DNA of 64,000 nt from DATEDA01 sp963789885 (lineage in GTDB: Bacteria; Pseudomonadota; Gammaproteobacteria; Burkholderiales; SG8-39): assembly GCA_963789885.1 (NCBI GenBank), contig CAWBNB010000038.1, positions 55,063-119,062 on the forward strand, in the 5' to 3' direction. Shown here piece by piece: positions 27,760 through 36,686 of the stretch. The notes beneath the pieces were generated by a model, which was not told the origin of the DNA, ran no database searches, and was given only the letters and a program-made list of their open reading frames with translations. The translations under genes were made by a program, and so were the position numbers. Numbering within the stretch: position 1 is the stretch's first letter; every line of letters begins with the position of its first letter.

Positions 27760-29037
27760 TCACATGGCGTCAAGCCATCGTTTTTGCCGCCACGCGGGCG
27801 CACTTGTCGGAAAGAGCCTAGTGCCTGGTTGCAGCAGGCAAAGGTACTGCGCGGCAGCGATGCGTTGACGTTGAAAGCCGTCCTTCAGCACCTGAAGACA
27901 ATGCGGCCGGGAAGGCGGCGCGCCCATGAAGTAGCGCACGCCCGGCTGGAACCTGAGCGCGTTGGCATCCCACCAGGCCTGCACCTTGGCCGGATCCGGC
28001 CAGGGCAAGCCGTCGTCTTCGTCCATGCCAATGTCCTGATCTTGCGGGTTGTCAGTGGGACCGGATTCAGCGTTCTTCGGCGGCTTGCGCTCGAGGTCCA
28101 GCCAGGCGAGGTCGAGCCCGGTGATGGTGCTGAATGCTTCGCCCGCGAGGCGCGCGAGTTTGGGGTCTTCCATCTGCGCAATGAGCCACGGCACGACTTT
28201 CGGATCGCCGACGGTGCCCGCGCCGCGGATCGCATCGCGAACGCTTTCGGGCTTGTCCAGCATGGCCTTGAGCAAGGGTGCGGCCTGGGCCGAGGTGGCG
28301 ATCTTGAAAAGAAGGGAGAGCGCCCCCGCACGCTGCAATCCCGGCAAGTGCATCGCCTCATGCAAGGAATGAACAGGCGCGTGGCGCTCCCCCAAAAGAA
28401 CTGCCGAACGCGCAGCCCAGAAGCGGCAGTTGGCGTCGGCGTCACCCAGCGCGGCGATGCAGTTGCGCGCCAGATCACGCCGGCCGCAATCGCCCGTGGC
28501 GCGCAGGGCCTGAGCCCGAAGCGCAGGGTCGGCATCGTCAAGCGCTGCCGTCAGGAAGTCGCCGGGGTCGACCATGTGCAAGGCGCATGCGGCAATCGCC
28601 ACGCTGCGATGAAATGGAATGGGCGAAGCCAGCATGTCCCGGTTGATGCCTCGAAGCGACTGCGCTGAAACCCAGCCGACGGCCAGGACAACCGCCTCCT
28701 GCACCTCGGTCAGTAGTTCCGCGGCCGCAAGAAGGTGATCGAGACGGTCGGTGTCGTGGTTGTCGAATGCCAGCGCAACGGCAGTGAACATCTCGCCGCA
28801 GCCCACATTGGCCAGCGCCGCGTCGGCGAGTCGGCTGCCCACTTCACGAGCCACGAAGACGCCGTCCAGATGGGCGGCCAGCCGATCATCGATGCGCCGC
28901 AACTGGTGAAGCTTGACATGCGCCGCCTGGACCAGGAAGAGACGCTGGTTGCACAACAACGCCGACTCCTCGACATGGCGCATCACGACAAGCGGGATCG
29001 CCTTTCCGGGGGCGGGAGAGACGGTCGAAGTCATCAT
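27760..29037 (-). CDS. TIGR02270 family protein (T6SS-associated, HEAT-like), copy C
   Basis: Intact protein of about 425 residues of the TIGR02270 family, often found beside DUF2169 and DUF4150 genes in T6SS effector clusters. It is alpha-helical with HEAT-like repeats (about 140-270, e.g. DPALRAQALRATGDCGRRDL), then a conserved TGLDLAWLDLERKPP block and a C-terminus ending in APAWRQKRWLDAM. The start could be ATG 29037 or GTG 29046, both next to the stop of the preceding gene. A role as effector adaptor or immunity-type protein is possible but unproven. Confidence 0.82.
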   Translation of the reverse strand: MMTSTVSPAPGKAIPLVVMRHVEESALLCNQRLFLVQAAHVKLHQLRRIDDRLAAHLDGVFVAREVGSRLADAALANVGCGEMFTAVALAFDNHDTDRLDHLLAAAELLTEVQEAVVLAVGWVSAQSLRGINRDMLASPIPFHRSVAIAACALHMVDPGDFLTAALDDADPALRAQALRATGDCGRRDLARNCIAALGDADANCRFWAARSAVLLGERHAPVHSLHEAMHLPGLQRAGALSLLFKIATSAQAAPLLKAMLDKPESVRDAIRGAGTVGDPKVVPWLIAQMEDPKLARLAGEAFSTITGLDLAWLDLERKPPKNAESGPTDNPQDQDIGMDEDDGLPWPDPAKVQAWWDANALRFQPGVRYFMGAPPSRPHCLQVLKDGFQRQRIAAAQYLCLLQPGTRLFPTSAPAWRQKRWLDAM

Positions 29038-29050
29038 GCCGGCCACGCGT

Positions 29051-29935
29051 TCAGTCGTATTTCGTCCATGTCGTGCCGTCGAAGGAGGCCACGTCGGCTC
29101 GGCCTATCGACCACATCACGCCTTGCGCCGCCGTGAGGTTGTAGCATGTGATCGGCCCCATCTCGCCGAAGTCGACCGGAACCAGTCCACTGCCGTCCAG
29201 CGTGTAGAGCGCGGACATGGTCGCCACGTAGAGCTTGTCCTGGAACCAGCACAGGTCCCACAAGTCCGCGGTGACTTCTTCTTCCCATGGCACGGTGTCC
29301 CAGGCGTCGTTCCTGCCCCTGACCATGACCCCACCCTGTCCAGCGATGTAGACGGTGCCATTCCCCGCACAGCACACGGCCGTGAAGATGACGTTGGTGG
29401 TGCTGCCGCGCTCTGTCCAGCCCTTGCCGTCGAACTGCCATATTTCGCCACCCCACCCGGCGGCATAGATTTCCTTTTCGGAGTAGCCGTCCATGGCTTC
29501 GAAGCCGAACTTCTCGGTGTCGCCGGCGCGCGGTGCGCTCATGTCGACCCACTTCTTCTCTCCGACGCGCCGGTAGACCTGGCGCTTCATGCCGCAGACG
29601 TAGACCTCGCCCCCGATCTCGCGCGCGTTGCGGATCATCACCGGGGCAGGACTGAGGGCTTCGTCCTGCGTCTTGCCGCCTACGTACGTGACGACTTCGC
29701 CATCTTCTCCGATGAGCACGACCTTTTCGGCGGGAGATCGCGCCACCGCCACGGCCGTCGCATCCCACTCGGTATCCACCGCGTCGACCCACTGGCCCCT
29801 GTAGACGCCAATCAGGCTCGAATGCGCGATGTCTTCATCTATCAACGACCGGCTCTTGCTGAGCACATAGACAAGGTCGCTGAAGCGGGCAGCACCCCTG
29901 ACAAATTCACGTGAATCCGAAACTCGTTCAGCCAT
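29051..29935 (-). CDS. Beta-propeller-like repeat protein
   Basis: Soluble protein of 294 residues made of repeated strands with Trp/Gly motifs of the type GGEVYVCGMKRQVYRRVG, AAGWGGEIWQFDGKGW and GNGTVYIAGQGGVMVRG, as in WD40-like or Kelch-like propellers. The start at ATG 29935 follows AGGAG. It sits 16 bases after the PAAR-like gene and 13 before the TIGR02270 gene, so it belongs to the same transcript. It may bind the PAAR-like protein as a chaperone or immunity protein (inference). No named family was identified. Confidence 0.65.
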   Translation of the reverse strand: MAERVSDSREFVRGAARFSDLVYVLSKSRSLIDEDIAHSSLIGVYRGQWVDAVDTEWDATAVAVARSPAEKVVLIGEDGEVVTYVGGKTQDEALSPAPVMIRNAREIGGEVYVCGMKRQVYRRVGEKKWVDMSAPRAGDTEKFGFEAMDGYSEKEIYAAGWGGEIWQFDGKGWTERGSTTNVIFTAVCCAGNGTVYIAGQGGVMVRGRNDAWDTVPWEEEVTADLWDLCWFQDKLYVATMSALYTLDGSGLVPVDFGEMGPITCYNLTAAQGVMWSIGRADVASFDGTTWTKYD

Positions 29936-29951
29936 GAAAAACTCCTGATCG

Positions 29952-31096
29952 TCATGGAGCAGGCACTCCAAACTTCTTAAGCGCCTCCTTGATGATCGCC
30001 TGCAATTTCTTGAACTTCGACAAGTCCTTCTTGCCGGTCGGCGAGTACTTGACGTCCTTCGGCGGATCGCAAAATTGCTTGTGCCCTTCCTTCAACTGCG
30101 CTTCGATGCACTCCTTCGTGCACTGCGGGGCGACTTCCTTGGCGCCATCGGCGCAATGGGAAACCTCCTTGTCGAAGGACCGGGTATCGCCGGGCTTAAT
30201 GCCCGGGCCGGCGGTCGTCTTGTGATGTGCGTGACGCAGGCCATGCGTGCCCGAGCAACTGCCTCCTTCGGTACACATGCAGGGCGCATCGGCCATCTTG
30301 TAGTTATCCCACCCGGGCATCACCTCGCTCGCCTTGTACGCACCCTGGAAGAAGGAGCTCTTCGGGACGAGGTGGTCGCCGGTTTGGGCCGGGCAACAGC
30401 CCGTGATGCCATCACCCGGTCTCGGTTCGTAGGGCACCAGGCGGCAGCGGCGCGCCGCAGCGCACTTGTCCTCGCTGACCTTCGTGGCGCGCACCGTCGT
30501 GGCGCCCTTGCCTCTCGTGAAGGAGCTCCCCACCCCCGCCGCCTCGCAAACGTCCTTTCCAGGGCCACCGGGCTTCTTCTTGTAGCCCTGGCAAGCCGCT
30601 TCCTCCTGCTTCTTGTCCTTGTCGCAGGCCGTCTTGTCGATGTTGCTGTCGGCCATCGAGTCGATGAAGGGCCAGGGGATGGACTCGTTGGCCTGCGGGC
30701 TGCCGTGGTTGTTCGTGGTCTTGTCCAGGTGGCGCACGGCGTTCTCGCCCTCGAACTTGACGTCCATCGACCAGTCGATGAAGTAGACCTTGCCCTTGTT
30801 CTTGCTCGAGATCACGCCCTTTTTCGCGGCGCAGCCTGCTTCGTCTCCCGAGGACGTCTTGAAGTAGGACTTATTCTTGCAGCATGACCTCCTGGCCGCT
30901 GATCTTGCACCGTCGTGCTGCCATCGGTGGTGTCGCTGTCCATGCCCGTGTTGGGATACGGAATCGGCACGCCGGGCGGCGTGGCGGGGTTTTCCGGAGG
31001 GGTGAAGCATACGTCGGGGGATTGCGCAAATCGTCTTGCCGGCGCCGGCCTTGCAGGAGACCTCGCCTGCCGTTGGCGTAGACCTCGATTGGCCAT
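29952..31096 (-). CDS. PAAR-like DUF4150 protein with C-terminal nuclease-toxin-like domain, frameshifted
   Basis: Spike-tip and effector protein of about 381 residues. The N-terminal DUF4150 domain (PDVCFTPPENPATPPGVPIP, then KNKSYFKTSSGDEAGCAAKKG) caps VgrG. The C-terminal region, rich in Cys and Lys, carries GDHLVPKSSFF and a THGLRHAHH cluster, suggestive of HNH/Endo VII (GHH-type) nuclease toxins. ATG 31096 has an ideal AAGGAGG and overlaps the stop of the ketosynthase-like gene. At least three extra bases (31087, 31065, about 31017) lie within 72 bases of the N-terminus, and another change is near 30885. Confidence 0.78.
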
Positions 31097-32123
31097 CAGG
31101 CCTCCTTCGTGAAGTACGACAAGATCATCGACGCGCGCCTGCCATCATCGTTGGTGAGAGTGGCACCAGGGTGTTCACGCCCTTGGCAGTACGCCTTCTC
31201 GCAAGCGGCCTTCAAGACGGCGAGCACACGGGCACGATGGCAGCGCCCACCTCGCCGATGCAGTCGGCCGGGTGCCAGAGTCGAAACTCGGTTCGCTTGG
31301 TGCGGTCAATGCGCGCGAGCGCCACGGTCGCCTCTTTGAAGGCGTATTCACCGCGGATGTCGGTGAGGCGGTAGTCCACGATGCTTCCGTGCAGCCGTCG
31401 GCCAAGCGACGCTGAAGGCGTCCGCCAACCCGTCGGCGCGCAAGGGCTCTTCGGAATCGATGTGGCATGCTCCTCGCAAACCCAATGCCGCGGCAAACGA
31501 GCTGTCCGTCTGCGGCCCGCGGGGCCGACCAGCAACGCCGCGGCGCCTTCGCCCGGGATGAAGCCGTTCGAGTTCTGGCTCGTCAGCAGGCGCTCGCGCC
31601 GTTCGTAATCGGCCAGCGCGGCGCCCACCAGCAAGCTGTCGCAAGCGGCTACGAGCACCTGCGCGACGCCGGCGCTGTCGATCAGTTGCCGGGCCCGATG
31701 AAGCGCAGCGGCTACCGATACGTGGCCATTCGCGATCACGCCGGACTGCGCATGGAATCTGAACCCGATTTCATCCTCCAGCGCGGTGAAGAAGCGCCCA
31801 TCGTCCCGCACTACGCGACCACAGCGCCCGGTCTCGGCAAGACAGAGGAGCAAGGGTGTCGCCTCGCAGCGCGCCCGGTCAAATCCCTCGACGCATTCCG
31901 CAATCGCACGCGCCGCCATCTTCAGGAGCCGGCGCTCGCCGCGCCAGGGCTCTTCAAATGGAACTTCGCAGCCCATGAGCCACTCGCCGCCCTCGTCGCG
32001 AAAACGTGTTTCCTGAAGTTGTCGATCGCCCCGCGAATGGCGGCGCAGGTCGTGGGCGCATCGAGCCCTACGCCGGTGACCATGCCGGTGCGACGGATGG
32101 CGAGCGGTTTGCGGCTGACGCAC
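31096..32123 (-). CDS. Beta-ketoacyl synthase-like protein of a T6SS effector cluster, frameshifted
   Basis: Thiolase-fold protein of about 340 residues resembling ketoacyl-ACP synthases that recur beside DUF2169 and DUF4150 genes. Recognisable are LAIRRTGMVTGVGLDAPTT at the start and NGFIPGEGAAALLVG late. The place where the nucleophilic Cys is expected reads ANGHVSVAAAL, so it is probably not catalytic. Frame changes occur near 32025, 31490, 31400 and 31210. The start is put at GTG 32123, with an extra base just after it; the TGA shares one base with the PAAR-like ATG. Confidence 0.65.
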
Positions 32124-33231
32124 GCGTCCAGTCTCTGCGGCCCGCCTTTTGTTGACGAGGTCGGCCAGCGATGGGTGCCACGCCTTGCCCAGCGCACGCG
32201 CGCGCCACCACCCGCGAGACATGGTTCCTGCCAGGACCGTCGAGATCTCGAAGATGTTCTTCTTCAGGGGAAGGGTGGCGCGCCAGGCGACAGGGTCACG
32301 AGTTGCGCGTCCGCATCGATCGCGATCGTGTCGAGCGTTGCGTTCACTTGTTCATGACCGCCCTTGCGCCTGAAAAATGTGATGGGGACGGCGGCGCAGG
32401 GCAAGCTGAATTTCGCGTGGCCCGCCTCCGTGAGATTGGCAAGCGCCACTTCTTGGACGCCAATGGGAAAGTCAATTTGCTGGTCCAAAGGCGCTGCCTG
32501 GTAATAGGCGTCCTGGAAATCGGCGGGCAGAAAGGGAAATGTGTTGTCGATCCAGTCCTGGTCATACGTTCCGGCATAGGGCAGCCGGGAAGCCCAGCCC
32601 CGTCCCACGGGGCCGAACGACATTGGCGCATAGCGCCCATCGGGCGCGTCGACAGGGCGGTCGGCTTCTTCCGTGTTGGGCAGCGGCGATGCGTCGACGT
32701 ACTGCGCCTGCAAATGGCGATGCCAGCCCCGACCCACCGGATTGAGCATGTACGCAGCGTGCTTGTCCGGATCTACGTGGAAGGTGTCAACACCTCCGAA
32801 AGCCACGTCGTATGAGATCGGCTTGCGGATGAAGGGCACCGGCGAGGAGGCTCCCACGCCACCAGGCCACTGCTCCAGTGGCGGTCCCCGACGACGGCAA
32901 AGACCTTTTTCCAGGAACCGATCCGCGCGCCCACCAGAACGCGCTCGCTCGCCTTGCCCTTCGGCGCCCATGCGCTGCCCGAAATGAGGATGTCGCAGCG
33001 AAGCTTGCGTGGTGCGAAATCAACCTCCTGCGAGGGCGCGGAAAATCCGGGCTCGCCCGTGAAGGTATCGGAAGTGATTAGCGGCAGCTGAGTTGGATGA
33101 AGTTGCGCGATTCGGCCCTGCTCAGAAAAGCCGAAAGTGCCCTTGACGACGACGACCAGCAGCTCGCGTCCCGAGGGTTCGACGCCCTGGGTGTATCCAG
33201 CAGCCATTCCGGTCGAGTTGACGAGTTCCAT
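32124..33231 (-). CDS. DUF2169 domain protein (T6SS effector accessory), frameshifted
   Basis: Protein of about 365 residues of the DUF2169 family, a presumed adaptor that loads PAAR-type effectors on VgrG. Family features are the start (MELVNSTGMAAGYTQGVEPS), PVGRGW repeats, and the end WRATLPLKKNIFEISTVLAG followed by MSRGWWRARALGKAWHPSLA. Frame changes lie near 32870 and 32280; the first apparent stop at 32264 is therefore not the true end. The exact 3' end next to the ketosynthase-like gene cannot be fixed here. Confidence 0.75.
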
Positions 33232-33246
33232 CTTGAAACACCCGCC

Positions 33247-33315
33247 TCAATTGATCTGCACTGCGCCGCCCTTCAGCCTGTTGACGCCCGTCGACCGCAG
33301 CGCCTTGAATCTCAC
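33247..33315 (-). pseudogene. Short remnant repeating the DUF6484 C-terminal peptide
   Basis: A 22-codon frame ends in TGVNRLKGGAVQIN, very close to the end of the adjacent DUF6484 gene (SGVNRIKGGSVQLN). Nothing else of the domain is readable here, so it looks like the tail of a lost tandem paralogue, or a tiny gene carrying the same tail. Confidence 0.4.
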
Positions 33316-33393
33316 CGGATGCCGATATGCGTTCGCGGAAGCTGCGCGATCGCCACCTTGACCTTCCGCCATACGTTCATCGGGCCATCCGGT

Positions 33394-33941
33394 TCAATTC
33401 AACTGCACCTGACCCGCCCTTAATGCGATTCACCCCCGACGAGCGGCTCAACAGATACGTACCCTGGATCAGAACCTTCCCGGCCTTCGTGAGCGTGATC
33501 GTCGCCTTGCCACAGCGCAGGACGAGCTGCTCCTTCGCACTGAGGATCATCCGCTCGCCGTCCACGTCGACTTCCACCTGGCCGGGCGCGCTGTCGAGCG
33601 GCCAACCCTCGCGCCCGCGCAGGCAACCCATTACGATCGGACGCGAGGCGATCGCCGGCCTCAAACATCAGCGTGACCTCGCCGCCGATGTGTATGCCAT
33701 GGAGGTCCATCGTCGTCCGCGCCACGATCGCGGCTGTCCCGCGCTGACCTGGATACACCACCAGTGGTTCGTGGGGCCCGCGCATACCGACTAGGGTCCC
33801 GACGAGAACACCGTCGATCCGGGCCGGCCCCGCTGCCGGTTCACGAACCTCGACCGGCGCATCGAGGAGCTGCCGCAGGCTGTCCGCCCCGCCGTCGTCC
33901 TCAGCGGCCTCAGCAGGCGTTATCTCCACCCGATCATTCAT
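33394..33941 (-). CDS. DUF6484 domain protein downstream of vgrG, two frameshifts
   Basis: Protein of about 181 residues. A charged leader precedes a segment (VGTLVGMRGPHEPLVVYPG, HIGGEVTLMFEAGD, PIVMGCLRGREGW), and a beta-rich C-terminus (KATITLTKAGKVLIQGTYLL) resembles the spike-like end of VgrG. The family commonly follows vgrG. ATG 33941 lies 8 bases after the vgrG stop. Extra bases near 33648 and 33410 explain why the open frames run past the expected IKGGSVQLN end. A role in spike assembly is inferred. Confidence 0.68.
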
Positions 33942-33949
33942 GGCATCCC

Positions 33950-36169
33950 TCAGTTCTGCAAGATCTTCGAACCCTTCATCACGATGTCGCTCGACGCCTT
34001 GACGTTGATCGTTCCCGCTGCCTTCGACCGTGATGTCCTTGCCCTTGATCACGATCGTCCCATCCTTCTTCATCGTGATGCTCGCGCTGCCCGTCTTGAT
34101 CGTGACCGAATCACCGGCATCGACGACGAGGTTTTTGCCGACCTTGAGCGAGTCGTCTTTGCCGATGCTCGTGCTGCGAGCTCCAGTGACGGAGCGCGAT
34201 TCGTCACCTCCAACGTTCGTCGACAGGTTCGAGCCAACGTCGATGGAGCGATTGGAGCCCACGTTAGTCGACTGGTTCGCGCCGACATCGGTCGACTGAT
34301 TCGCGCCGACGTTCACCGTCTGATAGGCGCCGATCGCCACCGCCTGAAACGCCCCGATCGCAATTTCCTGCGCCGCGCCGATCGCAATGGTTTCGTTCAC
34401 GCCAACGGTATGAGTGCGCTGTAGCGCGACCGTCTTCGTCTCGCTCGCGCCCACCGTGATCGTAGCGGTTTGCTGCCCACCGTGATGCGTCTCGTTCGCG
34501 CCGACGGTCTCGGTACGGTTCACGCCGATCGCGATGGTCTCGTTGTTGCCGACGTTCTCGGTCCGATCGACGCCGATAGTGATCTTCTCGTTGTTGTCGA
34601 CGTTCTCCGTGCGATCGTGGCCCACATCCGTCGTCTCGTCGTTCTCGACGATGTTGTCCTGGTTCTTCTCGGCGTGGATGTAGACCTGCTCCTCGCCCTT
34701 CTTGTCCTCGAAGCGGATCTCGTTGAAGTTCGCCGCCGCCGCCCTTGCTGCGAGCGCGATCTTGATGCCGCGTCTGCGTCTTGTTCGCCGGCAGCTCGTA
34801 CGGCGGCATCTGCTCGGCGTTGTAGACGCGGCCGATGATGATCGGACGGTCGGGATCGCCTTCGAGGAAGTCGACGACGACCTCCTGGCCGATGCGCGGG
34901 ATCGCCGACCGCGCCCCAGTTCTTGCCCGCCCAGGGGTGCGAGACGCGGATCCAGCACGAGCTGTTCTCGTCCTTCTTGCCGTACGCGGTCCCAGTGGAA
35001 CTGCACCTTCACGCGCCCGTACTTGTCGGTGTAGATCTCCTCGCCCGACGGGACCGACGACGATCGCCGTCTGCGGGCCGTGGACGATCGGCTTCGGCGT
35101 GAGGCGCTGCGGGCCGGAACGGCGTCTTGCTCTCGAGCACCCGGAACCGGCAGCCGTAGTTCGTACCCGGCGCTCTCCATCGCCTCGTACTCGGAGTACT
35201 CGAGCTCGTACTCCGCCGACAGCACGAGGTACTCGCGGTTCTGATCCGACCGCGGCTGGCCGGTCAGCTTGAACAGACTGCCCACGCAGACTCCTCGCGC
35301 GTTGGTGCTGCCGTTCGCCAGCTCGAAGCGCGCCTGCAGCTCCTCGAGCCGCGCACGGACGATCTGATTGCCGTCGCCCGCGGTCAGGTAGCCGCCCGGG
35401 TAGTCGTAGACCTCGTGGTCCGCCTGCTCGTGCGAGCGCTTCTGGTTGGTCTTGACCTCGAGATCGACGCTCGGCTTCTCGAAGTCGAAGTCGTCGAGCA
35501 CGTAGCGCCCGGCCTGGACCTCGCGGGCGAAGTACCACTCGTGGATGTACTCCTGCTCGATGCGGCTCGTGCGCTCGACCTGGATGAACGGGATCTCCGC
35601 GTAACCCTCGAAGGTTTGATGCGCGCTGTACGAATCCGCCACAACAGCAGTGTGGCGTCCGTCGTCGTGCTTGAAGAAGAAGTAGATGCCCTCCTCCTCC
35701 ATCAGGCGCGAGACGAAGTTGAAGTCGGTCTCGCGGTACTGCACGCAGTACTCGCGCTTCGGGTAGTTGAGCGTGGTCTTCAGCTCGAAATCGGCAATCG
35801 GGTGATCCTGGAAGACCTTCTTGATGATGTCGGCGCCGACATGTCCTGGAAGATGCGGCAATCGGCCGTGCGAGTCAGGAACCAGAGCCACGGCCGCACG
35901 GTCGCGCGGTAAAGGTGATAGCGGCCGCGCATTCCGATCTGCGCGAAGCGCGTCACGAAACCGTTGAAGTAACGGATCTTGTCTTTCGGCAGTTCGATCT
36001 TGAGGGTGACCTTCTTGGCGAGGATCCCGTCCAGGCTGACGTCTCCGCGCTTGCTCAGAACCTCGATGTCGAACTCCCCGACACGGCTCAGCTCCTCCCG
36101 CGCCCGCATGCGGTGAAAAAGCAGAACGTCGGGGCCGAGCGGAGTGACCAGTTCGAACGTGCGCGCCAT
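33950..36169 (-). CDS. vgrG: T6SS spike protein VgrG (TssI), frameshifted
   Basis: Spike protein of about 739 residues. It has the gp27-like N-terminal half ([46 protein letters not shown]), the gp5-like OB-fold (around 35050-34800) and a long needle of octapeptide repeats (NVGANQST type, 34640-34200) ending in a DUF2345-like segment ([20 protein letters not shown]). Frame changes: one lost base near 35836, several between 35150 and 34750, and one extra near 34010. First and last segments share a frame. No fused effector domain is present, so effectors are probably carried through the downstream PAAR-like protein. Confidence 0.9.
34200..34650. repeat. Octapeptide (24-base) coding repeats in the VgrG needle
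   Basis: Degenerate 24-base units code the pattern xVxxNxxx, for example [20 protein letters not shown]. This is the triple-stranded beta-helix of gp5/VgrG needles, not a non-coding array. Confidence 0.8.
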
Positions 36170-36200
36170 GGCATCTATGTCCCGTTATGGTGATCCATCC

Positions 36201-36452
36201 TCAACCTAGCGCAAAGCGTGCAGTGAGGACGCTCCGTCCTGCGCCGCGCTTCATGCAGCTCACAACGAATCCATCGACGGGCTTCTGGTTCTCCGAACGC
36301 AGCACGGCTGGCTCGATCGCGAGCTCCGCGAGGCCCGCCGCGACCACGGCACGGCTCAGGTAAGTGCGAGTATGACTGTAACGTCCGTGCGGGTTGATGG
36401 GATAGCCCTCGGCCGCCGCGTCGTCGGCGACCGCCTCGACGGTGAAGATCAC
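36201..36452 (-). pseudogene. C-terminal fragment of a TPR-methyltransferase
   Basis: Eighty-three codons read IFTVEAVADDAAAEGYPINP, HGRYSHTRTYLSRAVVAAG and PVDGFVVSCMKRG. This matches the last 80 residues of the intact TPR-methyltransferase at 42015-43406 (LIFTVEDARSEAGALGYRIN, PHGRYSHRREYVVNVLG). The methyltransferase core and TPR part are absent upstream, where the sequence runs into the promoter region of the sheath-fusion gene. It is a decayed paralogue. Confidence 0.75.
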
Positions 36453-36603
36453 GTACCGCCTCCGGCAGGGTCAATTCCGAGGTCTGCGGTACCTGCACCT
36501 CACTCTGCACTTGAAGCCCTCCCCGGGCCACGGAGTGCCGGCGATCGTAACTTATTGCAGACGTGCGCGCTCACCCCATCGGCCACGGAAGAAGCTCCCC
36601 GCC

Positions 36604-36634
36604 TTGCGTTAGCGCGTTCCCGCGGGACTACAAT
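36604..36634 (+). promoter_or_regulatory. Candidate promoter of the TssB-TssC fusion gene
   Basis: TTGCGT (36604-36609) and TACAAT (36629-36634) lie 19 bases apart, 53 bases before the start codon. The -10 is good but the spacing is long, so the call is tentative. An inverted repeat CCCGCGGG lies between the boxes. Confidence 0.3.
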
Positions 36635-36686
36635 CGAGACAGACGGGACGCAATCCCGGTCAGCCGTGCAATAAGGAGAGCTCCAA

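Noticed and set aside
34200..34650. CRISPR-like array of short repeats
   Set aside because: The 24-base units are degenerate, in frame and code VgrG octapeptides; there are no spacers.
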